DNA of 64,000 bases. It comes from Rhododendron vialii. Its lineage: Eukaryota > Streptophyta > Magnoliopsida > Ericales > Ericaceae. Numbering within the stretch: position 1 is the first letter of the stretch; every line of letters starts with the position of its first letter. This document shows positions 32,401 through 44,088 of the stretch, piece by piece. The DNA is taken from positions 25,423,501 to 25,487,500 of the forward strand of contig NC_080568.1 in assembly GCF_030253575.1 (NCBI RefSeq), written 5' to 3'. The notes under the pieces were generated by a model. It did not search any database, was not told the origin of the DNA, and saw nothing but the letters and a program-made list of their open reading frames with translations. A program made the translations under genes and the position numbers.

Positions 32401-35400
32401 TTTTGTTCAGGTGTTTTATTTCTTGGACTGGGTGAAGTACCTTCTTAATGATTCAAAATTGTTTCAAGCCTTTCTGAGGATCACTGTAACCACTGCAGTA
32501 GGTGTGGGTGCTGTTGCTCTGGGAGTCGGCACTGCCTCTGGATATATCTCTCCATGGACCGGTCGATTTTACTCTCTGCTGGATCCAACTTATGCCAAAG
32601 ATCACATTCCCATTATTGCATCTGTTTCTGAGCATCAGCCAACAGCGTGGTCATCATTCATGTTCGATTTCCATATTTTGCTTTTCCTTTTCCCAGCGGG
32701 TCTGTATTTTTGCTTCAAGCGGTTGTCCGATGCCACAATATTTATAGTTATGTATGGTCTCACGAGCATGTATTTTGCTGGAGTCATGGTGCGGTTAATT
32801 CTTGTCGCTACACCTGCAGTATGCCTTATTAGTGCTATTGCAGTCTCTGCCACTGTAAAGAACTTAACTCTGCTGGTCAGGGCAAAGAGCAAGGTTGCAA
32901 ATTCTGGTGCTGGCAAGGGAGCATCTAGTGGAAAGGCTTCTTCTAAGGTGATGTTTAGATCTGTGTACTGTGAAGTCAGTAGTTTCATCGTTGCCTTGTG
33001 ATAGACAGCTCTATTTTGTTTTTTCTTTTGAAGATGTTATTTCTGCATAATGATGTCAAAGGAGAGTTTATCCTCATATAGAAGGGGTATCAACTGGATT
33101 CTTGTATTAATGGTGAACAGCATTGAAATGATAAGTATTATGTCACTAAATCCTCCATTGGACTACTGTCATTGCAATTTATTATTAGTTTTTTTTGGTT
33201 ATTTCTTCTTTTTCTGACAAGGATTATGGTACTAGAAATATTGGTGCCCACTACGCACTGACTCTATTTGTCTTGTGGCTGGTCAAATTAGGAGAAATTG
33301 TGGTACGTTGAGTCGGTCTTTAAGGGATGAGATAAGATCCCTAAGGAAATCTATCAGACATTGTTAAACTTCCTTTTGTTTCACGGTAAACTGTGAACCA
33401 AGACAAATGGAGCCATAAAAAATGTATATTTTGCACTACTTTAATGAGTAAAAGCAATAGCACTTCGGTTATTTTGAGACAGAAGTAGAGCAAATACTCC
33501 AAACTACCATACTGAAGTTCATCGACATTTTTCTTTCCTTCTGTACCGGAGTTCGGAATATCAAATTTCATCTATTAAGGTTTGCTTCTTTTAGGATTGG
33601 CCATTGGTTAAAAAAAGTGGTCCCCTAGGTCCCATCCACAAAATTGAATAGTTCGGCCTTGCTAAACTATTACCATATACATTCATGTAGTTCATAATTT
33701 GGCATGAGGTAGTTATATGGAATAAGCTCCAGCACGTATCACATGCACATGGCCACTTGGCTGAACTTTAGCTATGGGCGGTCGGCCACGTAGTCTTGAG
33801 CAGCCCTTCAATGGAGGTCCACGTGCAAGCCTCGTCATCATGAGGTGACACGAGGCCTATATGGTTGTGCCTCACTCTATAGGGCAAGTCCTATTAAGGA
33901 TTTCAACAGCATGGCCTAATTCGTGGGTTAAGGAACAACCCTCTGGGGACATCATGATTATGGCCTTCAGCCATGGTCTCAAGTCCTTGGCTAAGGAGTC
34001 CTCTGTCATCAACGTTTATCACTTAGTTGCTTGACCTTGGAGATTCCGCTGAGGGGAAACTCATACCCGAAGTCATCGCCAACACTAGGTGTGGGAGCAG
34101 GGCCGAAGTTGCTAGGGACCAAAGAAGGATCGTGGAATGGAGGCTTGAGCTCAAGGGTTCATCCCAGGGGCTAAACTCTCTTTCTAGGGCTAGACCTCAG
34201 ACCATTCTTAGAAAGCGAAGGAGACCCATTGAGCCAAGGATGATTCCTTGGGCTTCGCACATACCTACCACCTATGTTTTGACGGCCTCAATTTTTGTTT
34301 GGCTTATTATGACTACCTGATACCGATGCAGCCCCAGAGGTCCCACTAAACCACACGTGTATTGACCTGTGGCGCATAGACCTCATAGGTTTTGTGCCTT
34401 CCATCTCGTCGGCCACTGAGGGCATGCCACTTGCCCTGTTCAAACAGGCCTCAGCCCCAATATATCACGCTCTCCCATCATACTGACCTTATAGGTCTAA
34501 CCTATAGCCTCATAGGCCGGCAACTATCTGACGACCAGCCCTAAGGACCTTCCCCCGTGTCCTCATGCTAGGTCTCAGACCCTTGCCATGGTCCAAGATA
34601 CCAAGACAGAACCTAGCCATTATCCACACAACACAAAACAATACCTGGCCAGTGGGCTCTTTCCTCCAGCATCATGACCATATTCTATGCAGCTACGTTA
34701 ATATCCCAGACTGACCTTAGAGGCCCTCAGTCACCCAAAAAGTGCAAGTTCCACAGTGTCGAGTAAAGATACTTTTGATGGAGTGCAGATCATATTATTC
34801 TATGGTCTCTTAATTTCTGAATGCTGATCACGTGTCTTCTTACGTCAGTCATTTGAATTGCATGTTGTGTAGTTTAGTTCCTTTTTTGGTGTTTGTATAG
34901 CTTTTTTCCGAGTTCTGCCACTGTGCATGAGGAGTAGAATCTTTTTGTATACACTATTTCCAAGTGTTGGAAGGTGCTCTACGTTTGTGATTATAGGAAT
35001 AGACAATCTGCGCGTAAATCCTAAAGAGTCCTGCTACCGGTACAGATTTTTGTGCACAGATTGTGCACAGATTTCGTTGTGGGGCCCACCACGGGTCCCA
35101 CACAAATCATCCAAGCCGTTCATTAAATGTAAAACATTTTTTCAAGGGTCCCCGTAAAAAATAAGCTCAATCCAATACCTATAGGTCTTCATCCAACCAG
35201 CTAACTTTTCATTCAGATTTTCGGATAATGAAAAGTTATACGATTGGATCGAGCATCTATAGGTATCGGACTGAGATTATTTTTTACAGCGACCCTTGAA
35301 AAAATATTTTACATTTAATGAACGGCTCGGATGATTTGTGTGGGACCCGTGGTGGGCCCCACAACAAAATCTGTGCACAATCTGTGCACAGATTGTATGT

Positions 35401-38400
35401 GTGTGTAGCATTTCTGAATCCTAAATGTTTGATAGTACCATATGCATATCGTTATATTGTTCCTATCTTGTCATTAGTATTTTGTAAATTTTTTTTTGGT
35501 TTGTCTGTTATAGAGTAAAAACTTTTTGTACTGATGGTATATTTGACAAACAGGGTTTGCCCGATCAGTCTATGCCTTTCCAGAGAAATGGTGCTATCGC
35601 ACTGCTTGTTGGTGCTTTCTACTTGCTCAGTAGATATGCAACCCATTGCACTTGGGTAACATCAGAGGCGTATTCATCTCCATCCATTGTCTTAGCTGCA
35701 AGGGGTGCACATGGTAACAGGGTCATTTTTGATGATTACCGTGAAGCATATTTCTGGCTTCGGCAGAATACTCCACCTGATGCTAAGGTGATGTCCTGGT
35801 GGGACTATGGGTACCAGATCACTGCGATGGGAAACAGAACTGTGATAGTAGATAACAACACCTGGAACAATACACACATCGCTACTGTTGGAAGGGCAAT
35901 GTCATCTTATGAAGATGAAGCATATGATATAATGAGATCACTGGATGTGGATTATGTTCTAGTTGTATTTGGAGGTGTCACTGGTTATTCTTCAGATGAT
36001 ATTAACAAGTAAGGATTTGATTCTTGCCTAGCACATAGGTGAAAGAAATTGCTGTGTATCCTTGGAAATATGCTCTGTGTTGACATATGCCTTGCATGGT
36101 TATAGAAAGACTGAATTGTTTTACTTTTAGTAGGTTTATTTCCAGATGCAAAAGCTCTTCCATTAAATTTGTTGGTGACTAAAGTTATTAGGTGTGCACT
36201 CCGTGTTTGTCTCCCTTTTTCCTTCGGGTTTTGAATGGGTTCATTTTAAACAGCAGATTGTAGAATTGAACTTTTGTAGAGTACTAAATAAGATCCTGAC
36301 TTGCGTGTAAGTTAGTTGCAGACTATTCGTATATGAGATGCTCATCTGATGCTTCTTCTGGATAATCTCTTATTAAAGACCATCACAGAAATCTATATAA
36401 TTTGGTGCCTGGACCATACTAAATTTGTTCTTTTGCTACCAAGCCATGTATTAATTTCTAGATACCAGTAATAAGCTTTCATATGCATCTAGCACTGCAC
36501 CAAATTGTTCTCCACGTTTTATTCAAGGTATTTATCTGCTCTATTTACTTGTGGGCCATCATATTTGGCAGGCTCGACCAGTCTTTTGATTCTATTTTCA
36601 TCCTTCACTTCAACTATTCTTGTTTTCGTAGATTTTTGTGGATGGTGAGAATCGGAGGCGGTGTTTTTCCTGTCATCAAGGAACCGGATTATCTTGTCAA
36701 TGGCGAGTATCGTGTCGACAAAGGGGCAGCTCCAAAGATGTTGAACTGTCTCATGTAAGTCAGTCCAAACTACTGAGTTGGCTTTACATCTACATTAAGT
36801 AGGCATTTCTTAAAAAGGTTCTGTGGTTTGGTTTTCCTATGAGCTAGACTATCAAGAAGCTTGCTGTATCCTGTCATCTCGCTTTAATTGGCCAAAATAT
36901 ACCCATAAGGTTATACTATTAATTTGCACATTACCAGTCGTTGAGTCATGGGGCATTTAATAGACTTTATTTCTTTCCCATTCGCATTCTGTTCAGACTG
37001 GATTCTACCGCCTTTGTAATCGTAAATGGACCAAATGTAGAATGAATGTGCTGCATCTTGAACTATGGTTTTCCAAATTAACGCACCTACATAAATGCAT
37101 ATCAATAATACACAAACAGAGCAGATGTTTTATGTAGTAGCAGTTTTTTTTTAAATTCTATTTGCTAGGACATGAAGGTTACTGATATTAATGGTTCCCA
37201 AAGTGTACACGTGATGACAATTTAGTCCCCAATTCTTAAAATGGAAAACATGCTGCTGCTGCTAAGCTATTGATAAGGATAAGGAATTGAGGTGCTTGAG
37301 AAAAACAATCAATTTAGCAGCTTTGTGTCCAAGCATAGGATCTTTTTTTTTTGGAGTGTATCTACTCTAACCTAATCTTAGGGGTAGGGAATGGGACCCT
37401 ACGGTGAGTTTCGAACCCAGGAACTTTTCCTGGTAAAGGGAGCACCTTACCACTTGGGCTACCCTTTGTTCTGAGATCGTTGAAGCTTTGTTTCCCAGCT
37501 TTGGGTCAATTTAGCAGCTCTGTGATTCAGCTGCCTAACTGCCTGGAAATCAGCTTTATTAACCTATTTAAATCTCCTCAGTTTGTTTTATCGGTTCATT
37601 TAGTCCTTTAATATGACATAGTTAATACGTAGTAATGATTTTATGATATATTATTTGATCTCAACATGTCTTGAAGACAATTTAGACGAAACATTTGAAA
37701 GTAAAACGAGTTCTTTGAAGGTGTACTTGAATTTAAGTTTCACCTTTTGTCCCATCTCTACCTTGTTTTATTTACATAGCGGTGCATCCAGTGGGAAGAC
37801 AAAATCTTAATGCCCATGTACTGTACTAATCAGGTACAAGCTGTCTTACTATCGGTTTGGGGAGCTGACGACAGAGTATGGAAAACCTTCGGGGTAAGTG
37901 TGATGTTTTCTCTTTCTTCTGCTTGAGTTTTATTCGCTTCTTTCATCTTTTTGTGCGGAAACCGAAACTGTAAAATGCTTGAATTTTTCTGGGAAAAGAT
38001 GTAATTTGCTGAAATTAATGCTTTTCCTTTCATGCTAGACTTGTTTTCGGGTCCCTTAATTAATGCATTTTCTTACTATGCCTCGTCTCTATATTTAGTT
38101 CTGCAATTTGATAACTCTGCCCTATCTCTTCATGCATGACACTTATCTTGATGACTGTATGCGTGCGTATGATCAAATTTCCGATGAGCATTATTTCTTT
38201 AAAGCACAAATTTGGCAACTCAACAGGATATTGCACGTGTACAGTTCAATTAAAGGATAGGTTGGTCCGACTGGTATAGATGCACACTGAGTCCATGTTA
38301 CATATACTATCCCCCTCACGTACTCGCTTGTCTTAATGCCTCTCCCATCAAAACCGGCCCCAACACTTCCTATTATTGGCAGGGTAAGGGCAAGGACAAG

Positions 38401-40187
38401 TTGAGTCAAGGAGCAAATGCTATCTGGGCATAAGCCCACAAGGGCACCGCCTAGGGGTCTGAATGTTGGGCAAAATTAAGGCCCCAATTAGGTACGAATT
38501 CTAGTAAGCACAATATATACCGCTTTTATGCATAAAATGAAAGTTGGAGGATCAGAAAATGCATCTATTCTTTCACATTAGGCACAGGCTCAAATGTTAG
38601 CATCAAACAGTTTTCCCTTATCTGTATACTTTATAGTTACCTCTTTTGCAATAAAATGCATTTCTTTGATTGGGTAAATTTCTCTTTCATGATTTTTCCC
38701 TTGCTTTTCCTGTTGGTCTTGAATGGGAGAATCCAAATAGTTGAAAAATGAATCATATTTGCAAAAACTATCGCTCAATTTTGCCACTAGGGTGCTTTTG
38801 GGGTAGTTTGAGATATATGTTCTCAATCTCAATTCCTCTATTTGACACACCTCAAAAAAGTCGGAAGTTTGACACATAGCCTGGTTATAAAAAAATTCCC
38901 TAACTGGAGCCTAAATTGTTAAATGAAAATGCTTCCATATACCATCTTTAGTAAACAACTTGATATGATGGCTTACGGGTATTTATCTGTATTAAATTTT
39001 ACTAAGTTTTTTGTTTTGTTCAAATCACCCTTGTATTATGATTGACGGTATAAATTTTATGCAAAATTCAAAATACTGTTTTATGAGATCTCAATTACAG
39101 AAATAAAATTGCCAAATATACTTATATGAGTTATATCCAACTTTTAACTTATAGATTGATGCAGTCAAATGAAAAAAGCCATAAAAACGTATTTTATGTT
39201 TCAGTAGTGCATAACATATTCTATGTCCTGTTACGTATCACTTTCAAGTTGGTTTTTTTTATGAAATTTTCAATAAAGATACATAGGGCCTCATTTTATA
39301 ATTTTGCTGAGGGCCCAAAATACCTCAGGGCTGGCCATGATTGCTATCCCATGTGTAGCACAAGAATTCTCTCAATAGACCTGTTCGTTTGATCAGAACA
39401 AACTACCATGTCGTCTCAAATTAGGACCAACAGGGCTATGACATCAGCATGCAAGTTTTTGAAAATAATGGAGGACACATTAAATGATTATTCGTACCTT
39501 AATTAGTACATTGGAGGTTTAAATAGAAATTGACAGAAAAAAAAAAACATCTTAACATGATGTCTCATTTACATGCTACATTACATCATTTCATATTCGT
39601 TCTTACCTTTTTGCAAGAAGGTGTTCTACAAAGACTGTTTTTATCGGTCAACATCTATCATAAGCTATCACAAGTTGAGTGGTAGCTTTGTGATAGGCAC
39701 TATGTACTCCTTTGCATTTGACTGGGGTTCAAACATTACTAACTACAACTAACACTACTGACTTTCGATGAGCAGAACAAAAAAAATCATAATGATCTAT
39801 TGGTCAACATCTTTAACGAAATTAGCACTTATGTTTAACTAGAATGCGCTATTTTGGTTGACACTTGACACCCGCGACACGTCCCATGAACAGTATCGAA
39901 TGTTTCTATAGGGTCCAAATAATTTATATTTAGACATATGAAACCGCTAATTAATGATGTGTCCTACATTGGTAAGTGAGCTCTGCAAGGTGTCCGTGCC
40001 TCATAGCCCTGTGTAGTACTGTTGTTTTGCATTCTTTAACCGTTTGGTTGATGGCAGGTATGATCGAGCAAGGGGGGTCGAAATTGGAAATAAAGATGTG
40101 AAACTTGAATACCTGGAAGAGGCATTCACCACATCTAACTGGATAGTTCGGATATACAAAGTTAAACCACCCAACAATAGGTGGTGA
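29418..40187 (+). CDS. STT3B: Oligosaccharyltransferase catalytic subunit STT3B, 7 exons, 746 aa
   Basis: Exons: 29418-29998, 31042-31396, 32411-32947, 35554-36008, 36632-36754, 37834-37893, 40058-40187. All introns are GT-AG and phase closes to 747 codons including the stop. The protein transfers the lipid-linked glycan to Asn in N-X-S/T sequons in the ER. Visible motifs are the acidic catalytic motif HEFDPYF (D83), SYDNEG (about 199-204), and the signature WWDYG at 573-577. Own sequons cluster at N585, N592 and N596. About a dozen hydrophobic segments precede the luminal domain. The N-terminus and 746-aa length fit the plant STT3B type (735 aa in Arabidopsis) better than STT3A. The C-terminus ends [10 protein letters not shown]. 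Introns 1, 3 and 5 carry mobile elements, and intron 1 is bounded by an odd direct repeat. Confidence 0.95.
30023..30383. mobile_element. Tourist-like MITE in STT3B intron 1
   Basis: 361 bp with inverted ends GGCCTGTTTTGGCCGAATAA and TTATTTAGCCAAAATAGGTC, flanked by TTA at 30020-30022 and 30384-30386. It begins 24 bp after the exon 1 donor. Confidence 0.85.
30445..30888. mobile_element. MITE with GAGCATCTCCAGCC ends in STT3B intron 1
   Basis: The left GAGCATCTCCAGCCCAATTC mirrors the right end (GGTTGGTTGGAGGTGCTC). The inner arms carry CTTCATTTTGAAGA words. Flanks are TTA (30442-30444) and TAA (30889-30891), compatible with a TWA target site. The ends are related to the 271-827 element. Confidence 0.8.
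33590..34870. repeat. Probable transposon-derived insert in STT3B intron 3
   Basis: This stretch is clearly less AT-rich than the surrounding intron and is full of CCT/GGCC words (for example GAGGTCCACGTGCAAGCC). It has no coding frame and no gene resemblance. The compositional jump suggests an old LTR or other transposon fragment, but I found no termini or target duplication. Confidence 0.4.
35041..35395. mobile_element. Foldback MITE in STT3B intron 3
   Basis: About 355 bp, nearly all inverted repeat. The left TTGTGCACAGATTGTGCACA, then GGGGCCCACCACGGGTCCCA, mirrors the right TGGGACCCGTGGTGGGCCCC, then TGTGCACAATCTGTGCACAG. Inner arms (TGTAAAACATTTTTTCAAGG; TCCAATACCTATAGGT) also pair, meeting near 35217. 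Confidence 0.85.
37343..37465 (-). mobile_element. tRNA-derived SINE in STT3B intron 5
   Basis: On the minus strand the element starts GGGTAGCCCAAGTGGTAAGG (box A) and carries GGTTCGAAACTC (box B) about 50 bp later, as in a tRNA promoter. It then has a tRNA-unrelated body and ends in a 10-base A run (T run at 37343-37352). The nearly repeated sequence CAATTTAGCAGCTTTGTG (37310-37327) and its copy with one mismatch at 37507-37524 could be a target duplication with extra DNA at both ends. Confidence 0.7.
38345..39335. repeat. Possible decayed hAT-like element in STT3B intron 6
   Basis: The left end has CCGGCCCCAACAC and, further in, AAGGCCCCAATT; the right end has GAGGGCCCAAAATACCTCAGGGCTGGCC. 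This GGGCC-rich inverted pattern with a terminal CAGGGCTGGCC is common at plant hAT-type ends. Similar fragments occur at 25465 and at 45004 (CAGGGCCGGCCCTGG). There is no clean target duplication and no transposase frame. Confidence 0.35.
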
Positions 40188-41727
40188 GTAACATGACCTC
40201 TAGCGCCAACATCCATCCTGGCTCGTTTTTTCTGCAGGGCATGAACGAAAAGTTGAGCTTTGAAATCTTTTAGTCCTGTATACATTCTGAAATAGAACCA
40301 GTTTTTTACTGTTAGAGTTTTTTGGTTTTAGCAAACAAGGCTTGTACAATCCAGAATCTTTTTTTGGAATTTCATGGTAACTCTTTGACGAAGATGTTGT
40401 CGGGAGCGGTCACTGCTGAGCAGAATTGTAGTTGACTCGGTTATCGAACTAAGAGTTACTTTTTCGGCTAGCAAATAGTTCTCATCCCGAGGTTCATATT
40501 GCTCTATTAGTTCCTGCTATATTAAGGTCAACTGCAGCTGGTCACTGTTGTGTGCAAGTGCAAGATTAGTTGTTGGTTTATGGCTGCACATAAATGTATG
40601 GCGGGTAGCATGCATTCGGCTTCAAGCACTTGTAGCTGGGTTTTGTTTTGTGCTGCTTTCATTTATCACTTTTTGTGGACAGGCTTTTATTATCACTGAG
40701 ATGCCTACCTCTTGGCTTTCAAACGGCACCAGTCTTTGAACTCAAATTTATCTCCAGAAGAGGGAATAATTTTGAAGGATTAAGAAGGGGATATAATAGA
40801 ATGGTGTGGTAGAAAACGGTTAAGAAACTCGTTCATTTTATCCTTGGTTTGGTTGATACCTAGTAGCTTGGATTCTTTCTTTCTCGACATTAGCAGTGGG
40901 GGAAGGGGGCTCCCCAGGCACGAACCCGGATACATGAACGGGATAGGACTTAATTGTCACATTGCTCAGCACTTAAAACTGAATATATTAAGCTATAAGC
41001 AATTAAATACGTTTATAACATTTGCTACGACTAAGCTAAGTTACAACTATGCTATCATGCTAGGAAATGAACGTGTGTTTCAGCAGAACTTCTGAAACTC
41101 GTGGAAAATTGAGAAAATTTTCAATGCAACGGTTATATGTAATGCCTCCCTCACATGGCATGGAACCTACATATACATGGGTCAGATGATGGTCCCACAT
41201 CTCGCATTATAAATAACCCTTGCATTGAAGATTTTTTCCGAAACCAAGACCTCTTTGTCCAAACTTTTGGGGCCAAAAAATTCAGTGTGATGTCTCAGAA
41301 GGCAATGGATCCAATTCCTGTTTACAGTAACTGCGATTTATGCTCTAGAAAATGGTGAGAACCGAGATTTTTTCCGGGCATGGGAAAAAGTAAAGAACTA
41401 CTATAATTAACACCATAGATCGAGAACGCAAGATACGAAGCACATGGTTACCGGATGCCCTGATGTCCTTTGAAAGGAAGGGAGAAAAATAGAACCCTGT
41501 CAATTAGATTCTGCAGATACAAGGGTTCCACATACCAAAATTTTCACAGTTTGGCAAAGATTGACCAACTATTTCCCCTTTTTACCTAGTAAAGCAATCG
41601 CAATTAAACATTTTGGTTTTTCGACCAACTGAAATTACATTAACTGGTTGACAGTCAAAACTCTTCTTCAATACTAATAGTCATCTTATCCATAAGCAAC
41701 TTCTCCTTTGTTGCCTAAGTTCTGATT
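40188..41727. other. Convergent intergenic region STT3B/CCDC12
   Basis: Contains the STT3B 3' UTR on the left and the 3' UTR of the minus-strand CCDC12 gene on the right. No further gene recognised. Confidence 0.5.
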
Positions 41728-44088
41728 TTAGTCACTATTCCTGCCGTCGTCAACAGATTGCCTTTCCTTTTCTTGTTGCTCTGTCAAAACATCACAAGGT
41801 AACCATGTTATATAGAATCTAAGCAATCATGTTATGGCATTATTTATGGGAGTGCTAAAATTCTGATCATGGAAGTATGTGACATGAAGACTTAGTACAC
41901 GTTTTTTTTTTTTGGATAATAAGTAAAAAATTATATTAGAAAGAAGGCATTAAGAGAAAGCCGCCCGTATACAAAAAAGTCCATAGACAATTAGACATAC
42001 ACGGGCTTTTCATACGAAACATAACTGCGCGTGCAATAGTGGATGACAAACAGCCACAACAGGTCATATTAGCAGCGGAAAATTTATATTAAACAGCTTT
42101 ACGACGACTGTTCTAATCCATGATCATCTACCTGGAAAAATAGCATTAGGGAACCATTTACACCAAACAAATTCGTCAAAGCATATCCAAGTTTGTGAAA
42201 TTTTTAAACCAACTTTCCCCCGAAAGACGCACCCCTACGCCTACCTTATAAAGAATAAACGTACGAGATCTCCATGAGTAAAACACGTTGGAGATCTCCA
42301 CAAGTAAAACACGTTGGAGATCTCCAGGAGGGTCAGGACTATTCTTCAGTCCACGGTGCAGTCCTACATCACTGTTTTAGGAACAGATAGCGCATAAAGA
42401 ACACGAAGGTCAACTGAAACCATGGAGAGTTCCAAGTTCCAAGTTCCAACTTCTTCTAAGAGTTTGATTTGGTTTCCAACGGATACTCAATCCCCCTACG
42501 ATACAACATATATTTACCAATTTCAACATAAATGCATGATCACATCAATGCAGATGTGAAAGCAGAAATGTAAACACAACCAAAAAGAAAAACTGACAGA
42601 AGAAACCAAAAAAGGGCAACCTCAAAGACAGGAATAAAAAATGTTCTATTGCCATAACATGCAACAAGAATGAAAGATTTAAGTAACAAGTACAACAGAG
42701 AGTCAAGTACCAGAGCATTACATGTTGTCTATGAGTCTGAAAACAGAAGCAATTATCAACTAATGACAATCACTTACCCATAAGTTGAAACATAGCCTTT
42801 TGTGTGCGCTTTTCAAGCTTATCAAGCTTCTTTTGTACGTCCCTTCGAAGGTCCCAGTTAGGTTTTTTTGGAGCGATGTTCACAAATGGATCCTGAACAT
42901 TGAGTGACTAAATCAAAATAGAAAAACTGAAATAAAAGACAGAATGCTAAAAAGCCATGGGATATGATAGCGAAGAAAAATCAAAGACCTCTTTCTTCTC
43001 CTCTGGTACAGGTAGTATTGCAACAGGGTCTTCAAACTTCGGTAGAACAGGTGCGGCAAGCTTACCCTCTTGAAGTTGCTTATCATGAGGCAGATAATTC
43101 CGAAATTTCATATTAAGATTGCTGCAATACAAATAAGGGGCATTCTTCATACAGTGAGCCTTTGAAATAACCAAAACAACCACCAAAAATACAAGTAAAA
43201 CATGCATGCATTTTAGCACCATAAACCTGTACTAATTCATACTGCACAGCCGAACTTAGCAACTACCCACGGACTTGACCCTTACAATCCAATTAGGACA
43301 AGGCCATTTATAGTAACCCCTACCCATGCATTTGAACAGTAACAGGTTTGAATGAGTCAGCAGTTCCAGCAGCAATTGAATGGTTAAAGGCTGTTTGTCT
43401 ATTCAACAGGTTGCTCGAGTTGTCCACACCTGCATACCAGCTGACAGTCTATCCTCTATCCGGTCGAACCGACCAGTCTCGTATAGTTTCCAAAACATTT
43501 CATGGCAAACATGAATCATCTATAGACTCTACATAAATGAGAGGCCAAATGTCCCAATCTATGTTTTCACACGATTTTTAGAGCTTCATCGGGAGCAATT
43601 CTTTTTTTCTTTTCTTTTTTTATTGTAAAAGAAATTTTCATTACTCCACAAAGGGCGAAAGATGAAATCGGTACAATAGGAGAAGAAAAACATAGAGAGA
43701 GCTTCGAAGAGTACACATGACTCTCCTAGTGCTGCAACTCGCAAGGTCTCAACCTACCCTTCTGCCTACTGTATGGAGCAATTCTGCAGAAAATGACCTC
43801 AACAAATCAAGATTTAAATCGAAATCCAGTGCTCATGATTGACAAAAGCATCAATGCCGTGAAATTAACAAAACCGGCTACATGGAATCCATTCTTTACA
43901 ATTTGTATGGAAAGAACAAAGAATTAAGATGCTCACTTTTCTTCGTCATTGGCGTCCGCCATGTCATCTGCTTGCTCAATGGATTCATTTTCCGGAGCGC
44001 TAAGCAGGTCCTGTGCAGCTTTCAATGCTCTCAGTCTCTCCTGCCGAGCTGCAGCTACTTGCTCTATCGATTCTTCTTCGCCACTCAT
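41728..44088 (-). CDS. cwf18/CCDC12-family spliceosomal protein, 4 exons, 150 aa
   Basis: Exons (minus): 44088-43937, 43121-42989, 42892-42778, 41780-41728. All are GT-AG and the total is 151 codons including the stop. The N-terminus MSGEEESIEQVAAARQERLR, then LKAAQDLL, is a charged helix. The centre NMKFRNYLPHDKQL...LPKFEDPV and the block DPFVNIAPKKPNWDLRRDVQ, then KKLDKLEKRTQKAMFQLM, are the cwf18 signature. The short last exon encodes EQQEKERQSVDDGRNSD. The family (human CCDC12, fission yeast Cwf18) belongs to the activated spliceosome and sits in the nucleus. A 5' UTR intron is likely: a donor-like CAG|GTCTCT in a GA repeat at 45100, with exon sequence beyond it and acceptors near 44100-44115. 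Introns 1 and 3 carry retroposon fragments. Confidence 0.92.
41904..42015 (-). mobile_element. LINE-type 3' end fragment in CCDC12 intron 3
   Basis: On the minus strand the fragment reads toward TTTTTACTTATTATCC followed by an A run (T run at 41904-41915). It includes GTATACGGGCGGCTTTCTCT, as in the 3' tails of plant L1-like retroposons. No target duplication found. Confidence 0.4.
43603..43774 (-). mobile_element. 5'-truncated LINE/SINE-type retroposon in CCDC12 intron 1
   Basis: A 172-bp insert with a T-rich left end (poly-A tail on the minus strand, preceded by AATGAAAATTTCTTTTACAA) is bracketed by the 11-bp direct repeat GGAGCAATTCT at 43592-43602 and 43775-43785. Tail plus variable-length duplication is the mark of target-primed reverse transcription. 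Confidence 0.75.

Noticed and set aside
37381..37465. A functional tRNA gene
   Set aside because: Box A and B are present but the arms do not close into a cloverleaf and a poly-A tail follows; it is a SINE.
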